Shown here piece after piece: positions 27,028 to 35,045 of a DNA stretch of 64,000 bases. The position numbers and the translations under genes were made by a program. Position 1 is the first letter of the stretch; each line of letters starts with the position of its first letter. This DNA comes from WSZJ01 sp964590435 (GTDB lineage Bacteria > Planctomycetota > MHYJ01 > WSZJ01): assembly GCA_964590435.1 (NCBI GenBank), contig CAZPWT010000018.1, positions 62,001-126,000 of the forward strand, written 5' to 3'. Below the pieces are notes generated by a model. It saw only the letters and a list, made by a program, of their open reading frames with translations, made no database searches and was not told where the DNA came from.

Positions 27028-28122
27028 GTGCAGGAATCTCTCGAGTTCGAACAGCCGATCAAGGACGTCGAGAAGAAGATCGAGGACCTCCAGAAGTTCT
27101 CGGAGCAGATGGACGTCGACCTCACGGGGTCGATCGAGGAGCTGAAGAAGCAGCTCGAGCTGCTCAAGAGGGAGATCTACAACAAGCTGACGCCGTGGCA
27201 GCGCGTGCTGCTGGCGCGCAACCCCGGGCGTCCGGACACGATGGACTGCATCGCGGGATTCGTCGAAAAGTTCCAGGAACTTCACGGCGACCGGTTCTTC
27301 GGGGACGACCCGGCGATCGTCTGCGGCACCGGCATCATCGGCGGCCACAAGGTCATGTTCATCGGCCAGCGCAAGGGCAAGAACACCAAGGAGCGGCTGC
27401 GCTGCAACTTCGGCTCGCCCCACCCCGAGGGGTACCGCAAGGCGCTTCGCAAGATGAAGCTCGCCGAGAAGTTCCACCTCCCCGTCGTCTGCTTCATCAA
27501 CACGCCGGGCGCCTATCCCGGCATCGGCGCCGAGGAGCGCGGCCAGGCGCACGCCATCGCGGAGAACATCTTCGAGATGAGCCTGCTGCGGACGCCGGTG
27601 CTGTGCCTCGTCATCGGCGAGGGCGGCTCAGGCGGCGCGCTCGGGATCGGCGTGGGCGACCGGCTGGCGATCATGGAGAACGCGTACTTCAGCGTCATTT
27701 CGCCGGAAGGCTGCGCAGCGATCCTCTGGAAGAGCTCCGACAAGGCGTCGCGGGCGGCCGACGTGCTGAAGCTGACGCCGAAGGACCTGACGGCGCTGGG
27801 AATCTTCGACGACATCGTGCCGGAGCCGCTCGGCGGCGCGCACACAAACCCGCCGGCCGCGATGGAGATCATCAAGAACTACGTGGTGAAGACACTGACG
27901 GAGCTGAAGGCGGTGCCGATCGACAAGCTGATCGAGGACCGGTACCAGAAGTACCGCCACATCGGGAAGTTCATCGAGGATGTGCAGGCGCGGGTCGCGA
28001 GGGCGCCCGGCAAGAGCGTGGCGGACGCGGCGCTTCCGACGCCCGGCGAGATTGCGGCGGCGGAGATGGGAGAAGGGCAGGAGGCGGAGGAGGAAGACGT
28101 CAAGCCCGGGAAGGAAGATTAG
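27028..28122 (+). CDS. accA: acetyl-CoA carboxylase carboxyltransferase subunit alpha
   Basis: AccA with AccD transfers the carboxyl group from biotin to acetyl-CoA, the committed step of fatty-acid synthesis. The 364-residue protein has the N-terminal helical hairpin (LEFEQPIKDVEKKIEDLQ), the carboxyltransferase core NFGSPHPEGYRKALRKM, INTPGAYPGIGAEERGQ and VIGEGGSGGALGIGVGD, and SVISPEGCAAILWK. It is about 40 residues longer than usual; the extra part is an acidic tail (EMGEGQEAEEEDV). GTG 27028 is preceded by AAGGAGGA. accD is not in this window. It is convergent to the HEAT-cyclophilin gene. Confidence 0.96.
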   Translation: MQESLEFEQPIKDVEKKIEDLQKFSEQMDVDLTGSIEELKKQLELLKREIYNKLTPWQRVLLARNPGRPDTMDCIAGFVEKFQELHGDRFFGDDPAIVCGTGIIGGHKVMFIGQRKGKNTKERLRCNFGSPHPEGYRKALRKMKLAEKFHLPVVCFINTPGAYPGIGAEERGQAHAIAENIFEMSLLRTPVLCLVIGEGGSGGALGIGVGDRLAIMENAYFSVISPEGCAAILWKSSDKASRAADVLKLTPKDLTALGIFDDIVPEPLGGAHTNPPAAMEIIKNYVVKTLTELKAVPIDKLIEDRYQKYRHIGKFIEDVQARVARAPGKSVADAALPTPGEIAAAEMGEGQEAEEEDVKPGKED

Positions 28123-28128
28123 TTTCGG

Positions 28129-28292
28129 GTTTGCGCGTTCGGTTCGGAGTTCGGGGTTCGGAGTTCCGGGGAAAAACTACGTTGGGAGTTCCTCGGTTCC
28201 GGGTTTGAGTTGCGACGTTCGGCCGACTCCCAACGCGCAACTTAGAACTCCACGGAACTCGGAAGTTCGAACTCCGAACCGAACTCGCAAAC
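28129..28292. repeat. long imperfect palindrome between convergent accA and lipoprotein genes
   Basis: The left arm 28129-28189 (words TTCGGAGTTCGG) and right arm 28226-28292 (words CCGAACTCCGAA) are reverse complementary over about 60 bases with scattered mismatches. The GTTGGGAGT at the inner end of the left arm pairs with ACTCCCAAC in the right. It could form a very long hairpin in transcripts of either strand and may act as a two-way terminator, but there is no T-tract. Confidence 0.7.
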
Positions 28293-28299
28293 TCCCAAC

Positions 28300-30294
28300 T
28301 CACCTTTCGACCGCTGCTTTGACGATCTTGTCCCCGACTTCAATCGCCCTCACCACGTCCATCCCGCTCTCCAGCCGCGCGAACACCGTGTAGCGCCCTT
28401 CCAGATGCGGGGCCGGCGCGCTCATGATGAACAGCTGGCAGCTTCCCGTGTCCTTCCCCGACGTCGCCATCCCGACCGCGCCCGCGTCGAACGCCTCGCG
28501 CGACCACTCGTCCCGCAGCGTGAACCCCGCGTCCCCCGTCCCGTCCCCCTTCGGGTCTCCGCCCTGGATGACAAAGTTCGGCACGACGCGGTGCCAGGTC
28601 TTGCCGTCGTAGAAGCCGGACTTCACCAGGCGCAGGAACGCCGACGTCATCGCCGGCGCGACGCCCGGCAACAGCCGGATCCGGATGACTCCCCGCGTCG
28701 TCTCGAGCTTCACGATCGTCGAGAAGCCGATGTCCTCGAGCTTCGTCGCCTCGATCGCCCCCGGCGGCGGCGCCGGGGCCACGTCCGCCGACTCGCCGCA
28801 GGCCGCCAGCGTCTTCGCCGCCTGCGCCCTCACCGCCGGCACCGCGTCCTTCGTCCCCTCGAGCGCAACGGCCCGCCCGCGTTTCGCCGTCTCGAACCAC
28901 GACAGCACCGCCATCCGCGGGTCCACCATCCCGGGGCCCGCGCTGGCGAGGTAGGCCTTTTCGAGAACCGCGTCCCAGTCGATCTCCTTTTCCCGGCCGG
29001 CGAGCGCCATCACCGCCGCTTCTCGCACCGCCGCGTCGGGAATGTCGAGCCCCGCGCGGATGTAGCCGTCCCATTCCGCCGCGAGTGTCGGGAAGCGCTT
29101 GAAGTGATCCGCGACTTCCGCCATGAGCTGCACCTGCAGCGCGCGCTCCGTGCCGAGCATGACGCGCCCCAGTTCCTCGTGGCACTTCGGCGTCCCGATC
29201 GCCGCCAGCGCCCGCACCGCCGCCCGGCGCATGATCGGGTCCGCCGACTTCAGCGCCGCCACGGATTCGTCGAACGCCTCCATCCCGCGCCCGTACCCTT
29301 TGGCCCACAGCGCCGTCCCGCGGACGGTCACGCTCGGATGCCGAAGCGCCGCCTTGAGCGTCCCCGGCGTCGCTTCGCCGCGCTTCCCGAGAATTTCGAG
29401 GGCGCGCGCGATCGTGACGGACTCGCCGCCCGATGCGGCCTGGTTGAGCGCCTTGCTGACGTCGCCGCTGGTGCATTTCTCCAGCGCGTTCACTCCCTCC
29501 CACGAGACTCGCGGGTCGGAGTCGCCGGCGGAGCGGATCAGCGAGGCCTCGGGCGGGTTTTCGAGCTTGCCGAGCGCCCGCGTCGCGAACGCCCGGACCA
29601 GAGCATCCTGGTCCACCGTCGCAGCGTCGAGTTCGGCGCGGAGCGGCGAAGCATCGACGCGGGCGAGGGCAAAGCATGTACGCCACCGCACTGCGGCGTC
29701 GGGATCGTGGAGCAGGGGCTTGAGCGCGAGGACGGCGTCGTGCACTTTCGACTTGTTGTCCGTGCTCTCCGCCTTCTCCGCCATCCGCGCCACCGCCATG
29801 CCAACCTCCCCGCGAACCCGCTGGCTCTGGTCGCGCACCATCCCCGCGGCCAGGCCGAGGTCCCCGGGACGCTGCAGCCGGCTCAGTGCCTGGATCGCGA
29901 GCGCCCGCACCTCCGGCTCGGGGCTTTTCAGCGCACGGCGGAGCGGTTCCGCGATGGCGGGGTCGGCGATCAGCCCGAGGGCGAACGCCGCTTCCTCCGC
30001 AACCTTCGTGTCGGGATCGCCGAGAAGCGCGGCGACGGCGTCGATGCTCTTCGCGTCCCCGATGCGGCCGATCGCGAGGGCCGCACGGCGGCGGACGACG
30101 GCGTCGGCGCTGCGGAGGAACGGCTCGACCTTCGCGCCCGCGGCGCGGGTGTCCTCGAGAACCTGGATGTCGGCGAGGTCGCGGGACGTGGTGTTCACGG
30201 GAGGCGTGGGCTCCGGGTCGGGTTTTTTCTCGGAAGATCCGCAGCCGGCGGCGAGGGAAAGGAGCGAGGCGGCGAGGAGGCGTTTGGGGTTCAT
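28300..30294 (-). CDS. HEAT-repeat lipoprotein with C-terminal cyclophilin domain
   Basis: A 664-residue lipoprotein. The lipobox is in LLSLAAGCGSS (Cys about residue 18). Residues about 45-500 are HEAT repeats (for example DAVVRRRAALAIGRIGDAKS). The last 130 residues are a cyclophilin peptidyl-prolyl isomerase domain with the active-site block WHRVVPNFVIQGGDPKGDG and GSCQLFIMSAP. The catalytic Arg and the hydrophobic pocket residues are present. It is a likely periplasmic or outer-membrane folding factor whose HEAT array binds partners. It is convergent to accA. Confidence 0.9.
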   Translation of the reverse strand: MNPKRLLAASLLSLAAGCGSSEKKPDPEPTPPVNTTSRDLADIQVLEDTRAAGAKVEPFLRSADAVVRRRAALAIGRIGDAKSIDAVAALLGDPDTKVAEEAAFALGLIADPAIAEPLRRALKSPEPEVRALAIQALSRLQRPGDLGLAAGMVRDQSQRVRGEVGMAVARMAEKAESTDNKSKVHDAVLALKPLLHDPDAAVRWRTCFALARVDASPLRAELDAATVDQDALVRAFATRALGKLENPPEASLIRSAGDSDPRVSWEGVNALEKCTSGDVSKALNQAASGGESVTIARALEILGKRGEATPGTLKAALRHPSVTVRGTALWAKGYGRGMEAFDESVAALKSADPIMRRAAVRALAAIGTPKCHEELGRVMLGTERALQVQLMAEVADHFKRFPTLAAEWDGYIRAGLDIPDAAVREAAVMALAGREKEIDWDAVLEKAYLASAGPGMVDPRMAVLSWFETAKRGRAVALEGTKDAVPAVRAQAAKTLAACGESADVAPAPPPGAIEATKLEDIGFSTIVKLETTRGVIRIRLLPGVAPAMTSAFLRLVKSGFYDGKTWHRVVPNFVIQGGDPKGDGTGDAGFTLRDEWSREAFDAGAVGMATSGKDTGSCQLFIMSAPAPHLEGRYTVFARLESGMDVVRAIEVGDKIVKAAVER

Positions 30295-30352
30295 GGCTTG
30301 AGATTACATGAGGGGTGGCCGGGGGCAGGAGGGATATGAGAGGACGAAGGAA

Positions 30353-30459
30353 TTCGCGGATAAAGGAGGATGACGCGGAAAGGGCCGCGGATGTGTTCCT
30401 GCGGCGACGCATGGCCCTTATCCGCGGCCGTTTCCGCGTCATCCGCTTTCATCCGCGAA
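30353..30459. repeat. 40-base near-perfect inverted repeat upstream of the cyclophilin gene
   Basis: The left arm 30353-30392 and right arm 30420-30459 match as reverse complements except for a few positions, with a 27-base loop. It lies between two minus-strand genes, downstream of nrdJ. The words CGCGGAT and GACGCGGAAA recur. A hairpin this long could end or protect the nrdJ transcript. Confidence 0.75.
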
Positions 30460-30470
30460 TGCTTTTCCCC

Positions 30471-32189
30471 TCACGCCACGCACGCCGGCCCCGAACAGTC
30501 CCCCTTCTCCATCGCCTGCCCCGCCCGGCTCCCGTCGCGGTAGACCGTGATCCCCTTGCACCCCGCTTCCCACGCCGAACGGAACGCCTCGGCAACGTGG
30601 GCTTTCGTGGCCTCCTTCGGGAAGTTCACGGTCTTGGAGACGGCGCTGTCGACGTGGCGCTGGAAGGCGGCCTGCATGCGGACGTGCCACGAGGGCGCGA
30701 TGTCGGCGGCGGTGGCGAAGGCGCGGCGGATCCGCTCCGGGACGGCCGCGCAGCCGCGGACGCCGCCGGTCTTTTTTACGTGCGCCCAGACCTCGGGGCG
30801 GTCGAAGCCGCCCTCGCGGGCGAGCCGCGCGAACTCGGGGTGCGTCTCGGGGAGGACGGCGCCGTCGAGGACGTGCCGCTCGTACGCCAGCGCGAACAGC
30901 GGCTCGATGCCGCCGGACGTCCCCGCCAGGATCGAGAGCGTGCCGGTCGGCGCCACCGTCGTGACCGTCGCGTTGCGGATCGGGAACCCCGCGCCCCGCG
31001 CATGGATGCTCTCCGGGTAGTTCGGGAACGGCCCGCGCTCCCGCGCCAGCTCCTGCGACGCATGCCGCGCCGCCCGCGACACCGCCGCCATCGTCCGGTC
31101 CGCCAGCGCCAGCCCTTCCTCCGAATCGTACGCCACCCCCAGCGACGCCAGCGCGTCCGCCCACCCCATCACGCCCAGCCCGATCTTGCGGTTGGCCCGC
31201 GTGAGGCGCTCGACGGCGGGAAGCGGGTACTTGTTGCGCTCGAGGACGTCGTCGAGGAAGCGGACGGCGTCGGCGACGGCGCGCTCGAGGCGGGCGAGGT
31301 CGAAGCCGCCGGGCTTGGTGAAGCGCGCGAGGTTGATCGACCCGAGCGTGCAGGCCTCGTTCGGCAGCAGCGGCTGCTCGCCGCACGGGTTCGTCGCCTC
31401 GATGGCGCCAAGCCCGGGGGTCGGATTGTCGCGCTCGATGCGGTCGCGGAAGAGGATGCCGGGCTCGCCGGAGTCGTGCGCGGCGTCGACGAGCGCCTCG
31501 AAAAGCTTGTCGGCGCGGATGTGCCGCATGACGAGCCGGGTGCGCGGGTTGACGAGCGCCCACGGCTCGCCGGCCGCGGCTTTCTTCATGAAGTCGTCCG
31601 TGACAAGCACCGAGACGTTGAAGTTCGCCAGCTCGCCGCGGTCGCGCTTGGCCCTGACGAAGTCCTCGATGTCCGGGTGATCGGCGGCGAGGACGGCCAT
31701 GTTGGCGCCGCGGCGGAAGCCGCCCTGGTTGATGGCGTTGGTGGCGGCATTGAAGACGCGGATGAACGAGATGGGGCCGCTGGCGGTTCCCTGCGACGTC
31801 GCGACGCGGTCGCCTTTCGGCCGCAGCCGCGAGAACGAGAACCCGGTGCCGCCGCCCGACTTGTGGATGAGGGCGGAAGCGCGCAGGGTGCCGAAGATCG
31901 AGTCGATCGAGTCCTCGACGGGGAGGACGAAGCACGCGGCGAGCTGCTGCAGCTCGCGGCCGGCGTTCATGAGCGTCGGCGAGTTCGGGAGGAACTCGCC
32001 TTCCGTCATCATGTCGAAAAACCGTCGCGCCCAGGGGCGCGGCGACGAGCCGAACGCGGCCTCGGCGGCGGCGATGTCGGTGGCGACGCGCTGGAACAGC
32101 GACTCCGGGCTCTCGGCGGCGCGGCCGTTCGAGTCCCGGAGGAGGTAGCGCTTTTCGAGGACGGCACGGGCGTTGGCGGTCAAAGGCAT
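30471..32189 (-). CDS. nrdJ: adenosylcobalamin-dependent (class II) ribonucleotide reductase
   Basis: NrdJ makes deoxyribonucleotides using vitamin B12, with or without oxygen. The 572-residue protein has the N-terminal FLPNSPTLMNAG segment, substrate-site CFVLPVEDS, the finger loop NPCGEQPLLPNEACTLGSINL with the radical Cys, and the phosphate-binding TVAPTGTLSILAGTSGG. It ends CSGPACVA, keeping a C-terminal Cys pair for re-reduction. It is shorter than many class II enzymes because it lacks an ATP-cone and C-terminal extension. ATG 32189 has AGGAG upstream. A promoter lies at 32214-32241. No cobalamin riboswitch fits in the 117-base divergent gap. Confidence 0.94.
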   Translation of the reverse strand: MPLTANARAVLEKRYLLRDSNGRAAESPESLFQRVATDIAAAEAAFGSSPRPWARRFFDMMTEGEFLPNSPTLMNAGRELQQLAACFVLPVEDSIDSIFGTLRASALIHKSGGGTGFSFSRLRPKGDRVATSQGTASGPISFIRVFNAATNAINQGGFRRGANMAVLAADHPDIEDFVRAKRDRGELANFNVSVLVTDDFMKKAAAGEPWALVNPRTRLVMRHIRADKLFEALVDAAHDSGEPGILFRDRIERDNPTPGLGAIEATNPCGEQPLLPNEACTLGSINLARFTKPGGFDLARLERAVADAVRFLDDVLERNKYPLPAVERLTRANRKIGLGVMGWADALASLGVAYDSEEGLALADRTMAAVSRAARHASQELARERGPFPNYPESIHARGAGFPIRNATVTTVAPTGTLSILAGTSGGIEPLFALAYERHVLDGAVLPETHPEFARLAREGGFDRPEVWAHVKKTGGVRGCAAVPERIRRAFATAADIAPSWHVRMQAAFQRHVDSAVSKTVNFPKEATKAHVAEAFRSAWEAGCKGITVYRDGSRAGQAMEKGDCSGPACVA

Positions 32190-32213
32190 GGTTTTCTCCT
32201 GAAGGCGAACATA

Positions 32214-32241
32214 ATACTAACATAGAATCGGCTCCGGTCAA
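32214..32241 (-). promoter_or_regulatory. nrdJ promoter with a direct repeat over the -10
   Basis: On the minus strand, TTGACC (complement of 32236-32241) and TAGTAT (complement of 32214-32219) are 16 bases apart. The -10 is embedded in TATGTT-AGTAT-TATGTT, a direct repeat of TATGTT spaced by five bases, in a strikingly AT-rich patch. A regulator site is possible; it does not match the NrdR box consensus I know. Confidence 0.5.
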
Positions 32242-32306
32242 GCCGCTCGATCAAATTCCACGGAATTTGCCGAACTTCGCTTCCCCGCCCGCGTCTTATT
32301 TCCACC

Positions 32307-33221
32307 ATGAGACACCTCTTCGCCGTCCTCGCGCTCGTCCTGACCGCCCTTCCCGCCCTCGCCGATCCCGCCACGCCCGAGCAGGTCAACGACTGGATCG
32401 CGCAGCTCTCCGCGGACGATGCGGCGAAGCGCGACGAAGCGCAGGCGCGGATCGAGGCTCTGGACCTGACGTGGAAGGCGACGCTTCGCGACGCGCTGGC
32501 CAAAGCGACCGACGCCGAGGCCCGCGCGTGGCTCTCGACGATCCTGGAGAAGCTCGGGCGGCCGCTGTGGATCACCGATATCGGGACGGCGCTCGCGAAA
32601 TCGCGCGCCGAGAACAAGCCGCTGCTCGTGCTTGCCACTCCGGGCGCCCCCGACGGCTACTCCTGACTCGGCGGCCACCTCATGCGAACCGTGACGTTCG
32701 CAGACGAAGACCTCAGCGCCTGGCTCAACCGCACGTTCGTCCTCGCCTGGTACGACGTGAAGCCGGAGGACAGCGTCGAGATGGCCGGCGCCCCGCAGCC
32801 GGTCTACTCCAAGGAAGAAATCGCCGCCTACCCCGAGGGCGGCGGCGGCGCCAACGTCAGAACCGTCTTCTGCTCCCCCGAGGGCGTCATCCGCCACGCC
32901 GTCCAGGGCTGGTGGCCCGCCGCACGCTTCCGCGAAGAATGCGACCGCGGCCTCGCCTGCGCGACGGCGAAGTCGACCGACGCCGCGCGCGACCTGCGCG
33001 CCAAGGGCGCCGAGGAACTGAACAAGACCGCCTGGGACCTCGAAGCCGCGAACCCCGAGGAAATGAAGAAGCCGATCCGCGAGTCCGCGATCGCCCGCAA
33101 GGTCGCCGCGCTGCGGCTGCGCGCCGCCACGTTCGCGCAACTGGACAGCACGATCGGCCAGGAAGCGGCGGTCGTGGTGGACGAGTGGCTGGAGAGCCTT
33201 GAAGGGCGAGTGATGAAGTGA
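32307..33221 (+). CDS. thioredoxin-like selenoprotein 1 (in-frame UGA read as selenocysteine)
   Basis: I read one 304-residue protein through TGA 32664-32666, with Sec at residue 120. The signal peptide is MRHLFAVLALVLTALPALA. Then comes a helical region and a thioredoxin-like segment: ENKPLLVLATPGAPDGYS, Sec, LGGHLMRTVTFADEDL. The Sec takes the first Cys position of a CxxC-H pattern, the second Cys is Gly, and a His follows four residues after Sec. A Cys at 189 (VRTVFCSPEG) is shared with the second paralogue. The part after TGA is in frame, keeps coding character and aligns with the paralogue at 33325. A hairpin at 32683 has the position of a bacterial SECIS. Function: probably an exported thiol-redox protein; the family is not one I recognise. 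Confidence 0.82.
32664..32702 (+). promoter_or_regulatory. putative SECIS element 1
   Basis: TGA 32664-32666 is followed by a perfect 7-bp stem, TGCGAAC (32683-32689) with GTTCGCA (32696-32702), and the loop CGTGAC (32690-32695). The loop begins 23 bases after TGA and has G at its second position, which fits the known bacterial SECIS rules (apical loop 16-37 bases after UGA, early G in the loop). Confidence 0.8.
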
Positions 33222-33246
33222 GGGTAGGACTCCGAACCCCGTGCGG

Positions 33247-33285
33247 GTTTTAGTTGGTAGCTGGTGGTTGGTGGTTGGTGGTGGG
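33247..33285. repeat. GGTTGGTG word repeat
   Basis: The words GGTGGTTGGTG repeat three times in the 103-base gap between the two selenoprotein genes. There is no opposing arm. A weak AACCC/GGGTT hairpin just before it could act as a partial terminator. Confidence 0.4.
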
Positions 33286-33324
33286 GCTGCGGCAGTGCAG
33301 GCGGGGATTCAGTAGAATCCTGAT

Positions 33325-33972
33325 ATGAAGATCGCGATTCCGTTGTTGGCAATGATGCTCGCTGGATGCGCTTCCCCGCCGCCGGCGTTTTCCGTGCCGT
33401 TTGAGGAGGCTAGGGGAATCGCGCGGCGCGACGGACGGCCCCTCCTGGTGCTCTCGGTCGTCGGCGACCTCGACGGGCGCCTCTGACTCGCCGCGCATGT
33501 GCTGAGAGCCGTGACGCTCTCGGACGAACGGGTGAAGCGCGCGATCGAGGAAAACTGGGTGTCGACGTGGCACAACCAGTGCCCCGGGCTGTACTGCAAC
33601 AACACAGCGGACACGCGGACGCCGATCCCGTATCCGCCGGAGCAGATGGCCACCGTGAAAGAGGGCGCGGGCGGCGGCAACGTGCGGCTCTTCCTGTGCG
33701 ACAGCGAGGGGCGGGTCCTGCTGTCGGTGCGCGGCTTCCTGCCGGCCGACCGGATGCTCGAGGAACTGGCCTTCGGCGAGGAACTGGTCGAGATGTCCGA
33801 GGAAATGAGGTCTCAGGCCAGCGAGGGATTCGTCCCCGTCGGCAAGACGAGCGGCGAGGTGCTCTCCCCTCGCCGGATGAGCCAGATTCGCGAAATGCTC
33901 CGGGCCCGCGACATCGCCCTCGTCCTCCGCGAAATCGAGGACGACATCTACCGCAAGGGCGCCATCGGCTGA
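33325..33972 (+). CDS. thioredoxin-like selenoprotein 2, lipoprotein (in-frame UGA)
   Basis: I read one 215-residue protein through TGA 33484-33486, with Sec at residue 54. MKIAIPLLAMMLAGC is a lipoprotein signal, so the protein is membrane-anchored. The core GRPLLVLSVVGDLDGRL, Sec, LAAHVLRAVTLSDERV aligns with paralogue 1: the same Sec position, His four residues later, then (L/M)R-VT-D. A shared Cys lies at 125 (VRLFLCDSEG), and this copy adds CPGLYC at 86-91, a possible resolving pair. A matching SECIS-type hairpin follows at the identical spacing. A TAGAAT -10-like site lies eight bases before the ATG. The start is ATG 33325. Confidence 0.82.
33484..33523 (+). promoter_or_regulatory. putative SECIS element 2
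   Basis: TGA 33484-33486 is followed by an 8-bp stem, CTGAGAGC (33502-33509) with GCTCTCGG (33516-33523, one T-G wobble), and the loop CGTGAC (33510-33515). The loop starts 23 bases after TGA, the same as in element 1, and has the same sequence. Two stem pairs differ by compensatory changes. Confidence 0.8.
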
Positions 33973-34020
33973 GACTCCGAATAACGCGCCGTCGGCGCGG
34001 TCCGCTGCTATAAAGAGGCC

Positions 34021-34650
34021 ATGACGCACGCGGTCGACAAGTCCGGCGACTGGAAGGCGCGCCTCTACGCGCTCGGCTTCGAGCTGTTCAATTCGGGGAA
34101 GCGCTTCGAGGCCCACGAGGAGTGGGAAGCGGTGTGGCTTGAGGAGCCGAAGGGGCACCCGAACCGGCTGTTCCTGCAGGGGCTGATCCAGCTCGCGGCG
34201 GCGTTCCACCGCGTCGACACGCATTTCCTGCGCGCGGCGTACCGGCTCTTCCGCTCGGCGCGGCGCAAGCTGATCCCCTACTCCCCTTCATACAAGGGCG
34301 TCAACGTCGCGCCGATCATCCCGCAGATCGACGCGTGGCTCGAGCGCCTTGGCGCCTTGAATCGCGGCGACGCGCCTTCGCACGCGGACTATTTCAAAAT
34401 CGGCACTTCCGGCAGCGGCTGGAACGAGCCGGCGCGCGACCTCGACGCCACCCCCGCCGGCCTCTCCACGTTCAAGGCGTTCGAGCAGTACTCCAGCGAC
34501 CGCGAAGTCCGCGCCGCGTGTCCTTCCTGCGGCGAAGCGCTCGCGGTGAACGGCCGCCGCCGCGCACCGGCGGAGGATGCCGAGCGGGCGTGGCGGGTCG
34601 CCTGCCCGAAGGGGTGCGTCGAACGGTCCTTCGCGGGAGCGGCCTCATGA
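34021..34650 (+). CDS. DUF309 protein with C-terminal zinc ribbon
   Basis: A 209-residue protein. The first 110 residues match DUF309: FELFNSGKRFEAHEEWEAVWLEE, then GHPNRLFLQGLIQLAAAFHR, with the His and Glu residues that define the family. The C-terminal 60 residues add a CPSC and CPKGC zinc ribbon not usual for the family. The function is unknown. A TATAAA sequence at 34009-34014, only six bases before the ATG, suggests a leaderless transcript. The stop overlaps the next gene (ATGA). Confidence 0.85.
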   Translation: MTHAVDKSGDWKARLYALGFELFNSGKRFEAHEEWEAVWLEEPKGHPNRLFLQGLIQLAAAFHRVDTHFLRAAYRLFRSARRKLIPYSPSYKGVNVAPIIPQIDAWLERLGALNRGDAPSHADYFKIGTSGSGWNEPARDLDATPAGLSTFKAFEQYSSDREVRAACPSCGEALAVNGRRRAPAEDAERAWRVACPKGCVERSFAGAAS

Positions 34651-35042
34651 CGGTCTTCGTGCACCGCGTCAAGCCGGTCTGGCGCGACATGGACGCGCTT
34701 CAGCACGTCAACAACGCCGTCTACCTCACGTACCTCGAGAACGCCCGCGAGGCGTGGTGGAAGGAGCTGGCCGGCGCTTACGACATTTTCCCGTTCACGC
34801 TGGCGCGCAACGAGATCGACTACCGCTCGGCGGCGACGTGGCGCGACGAGATCGACGTGCGCCTCGCCGTCTCGCGCATCGGCACGACGTCGTTCGACCT
34901 GTCGTACCGGCTCGTGGCGGGCGAGCGGCTCGTGGCGGAAGCGCGATCCGTGCTCGTCATGATGGACGCGGGGCAGAAAAACCCGGTGAAGATCGACGAC
35001 GCGACCCGCGCGAAGATGGCGCGCTACGAAGGCCGGCCGTAG
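34647..35042 (+). CDS. 4HBT hotdog-fold acyl-CoA thioesterase
   Basis: A 131-residue hotdog-fold thioesterase of the 4-hydroxybenzoyl-CoA/YbgC type. The active-site Asp is in WRDMDALQHVNNAVYLTYLENAREAWW near residue 15. The rest fits the compact hotdog length. It hydrolyses an acyl-CoA of unknown chain. Its start overlaps the DUF309 stop, so the two are coupled, and it is followed after three bases by the GIY-YIG gene. Confidence 0.9.
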   Translation: MTVFVHRVKPVWRDMDALQHVNNAVYLTYLENAREAWWKELAGAYDIFPFTLARNEIDYRSAATWRDEIDVRLAVSRIGTTSFDLSYRLVAGERLVAEARSVLVMMDAGQKNPVKIDDATRAKMARYEGRP

Positions 35043-35045
35043 CCG

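Noticed and set aside
28129..28292. CRISPR array
   Set aside because: The repeats are short degenerate words arranged as an inverted pair, without regular spacers, and no cas gene is nearby.
30471..32306. Cobalamin riboswitch upstream of nrdJ
   Set aside because: The divergent gap is only 117 bases and shows no B12-box sequence or matching fold.
32664..33486. The two in-frame TGA codons as sequencing errors or pseudogenes
   Set aside because: Two independent errors at the same aligned position in adjacent paralogues, each with a matched hairpin at the same distance, are very unlikely. No frameshift is needed and the downstream parts are conserved.
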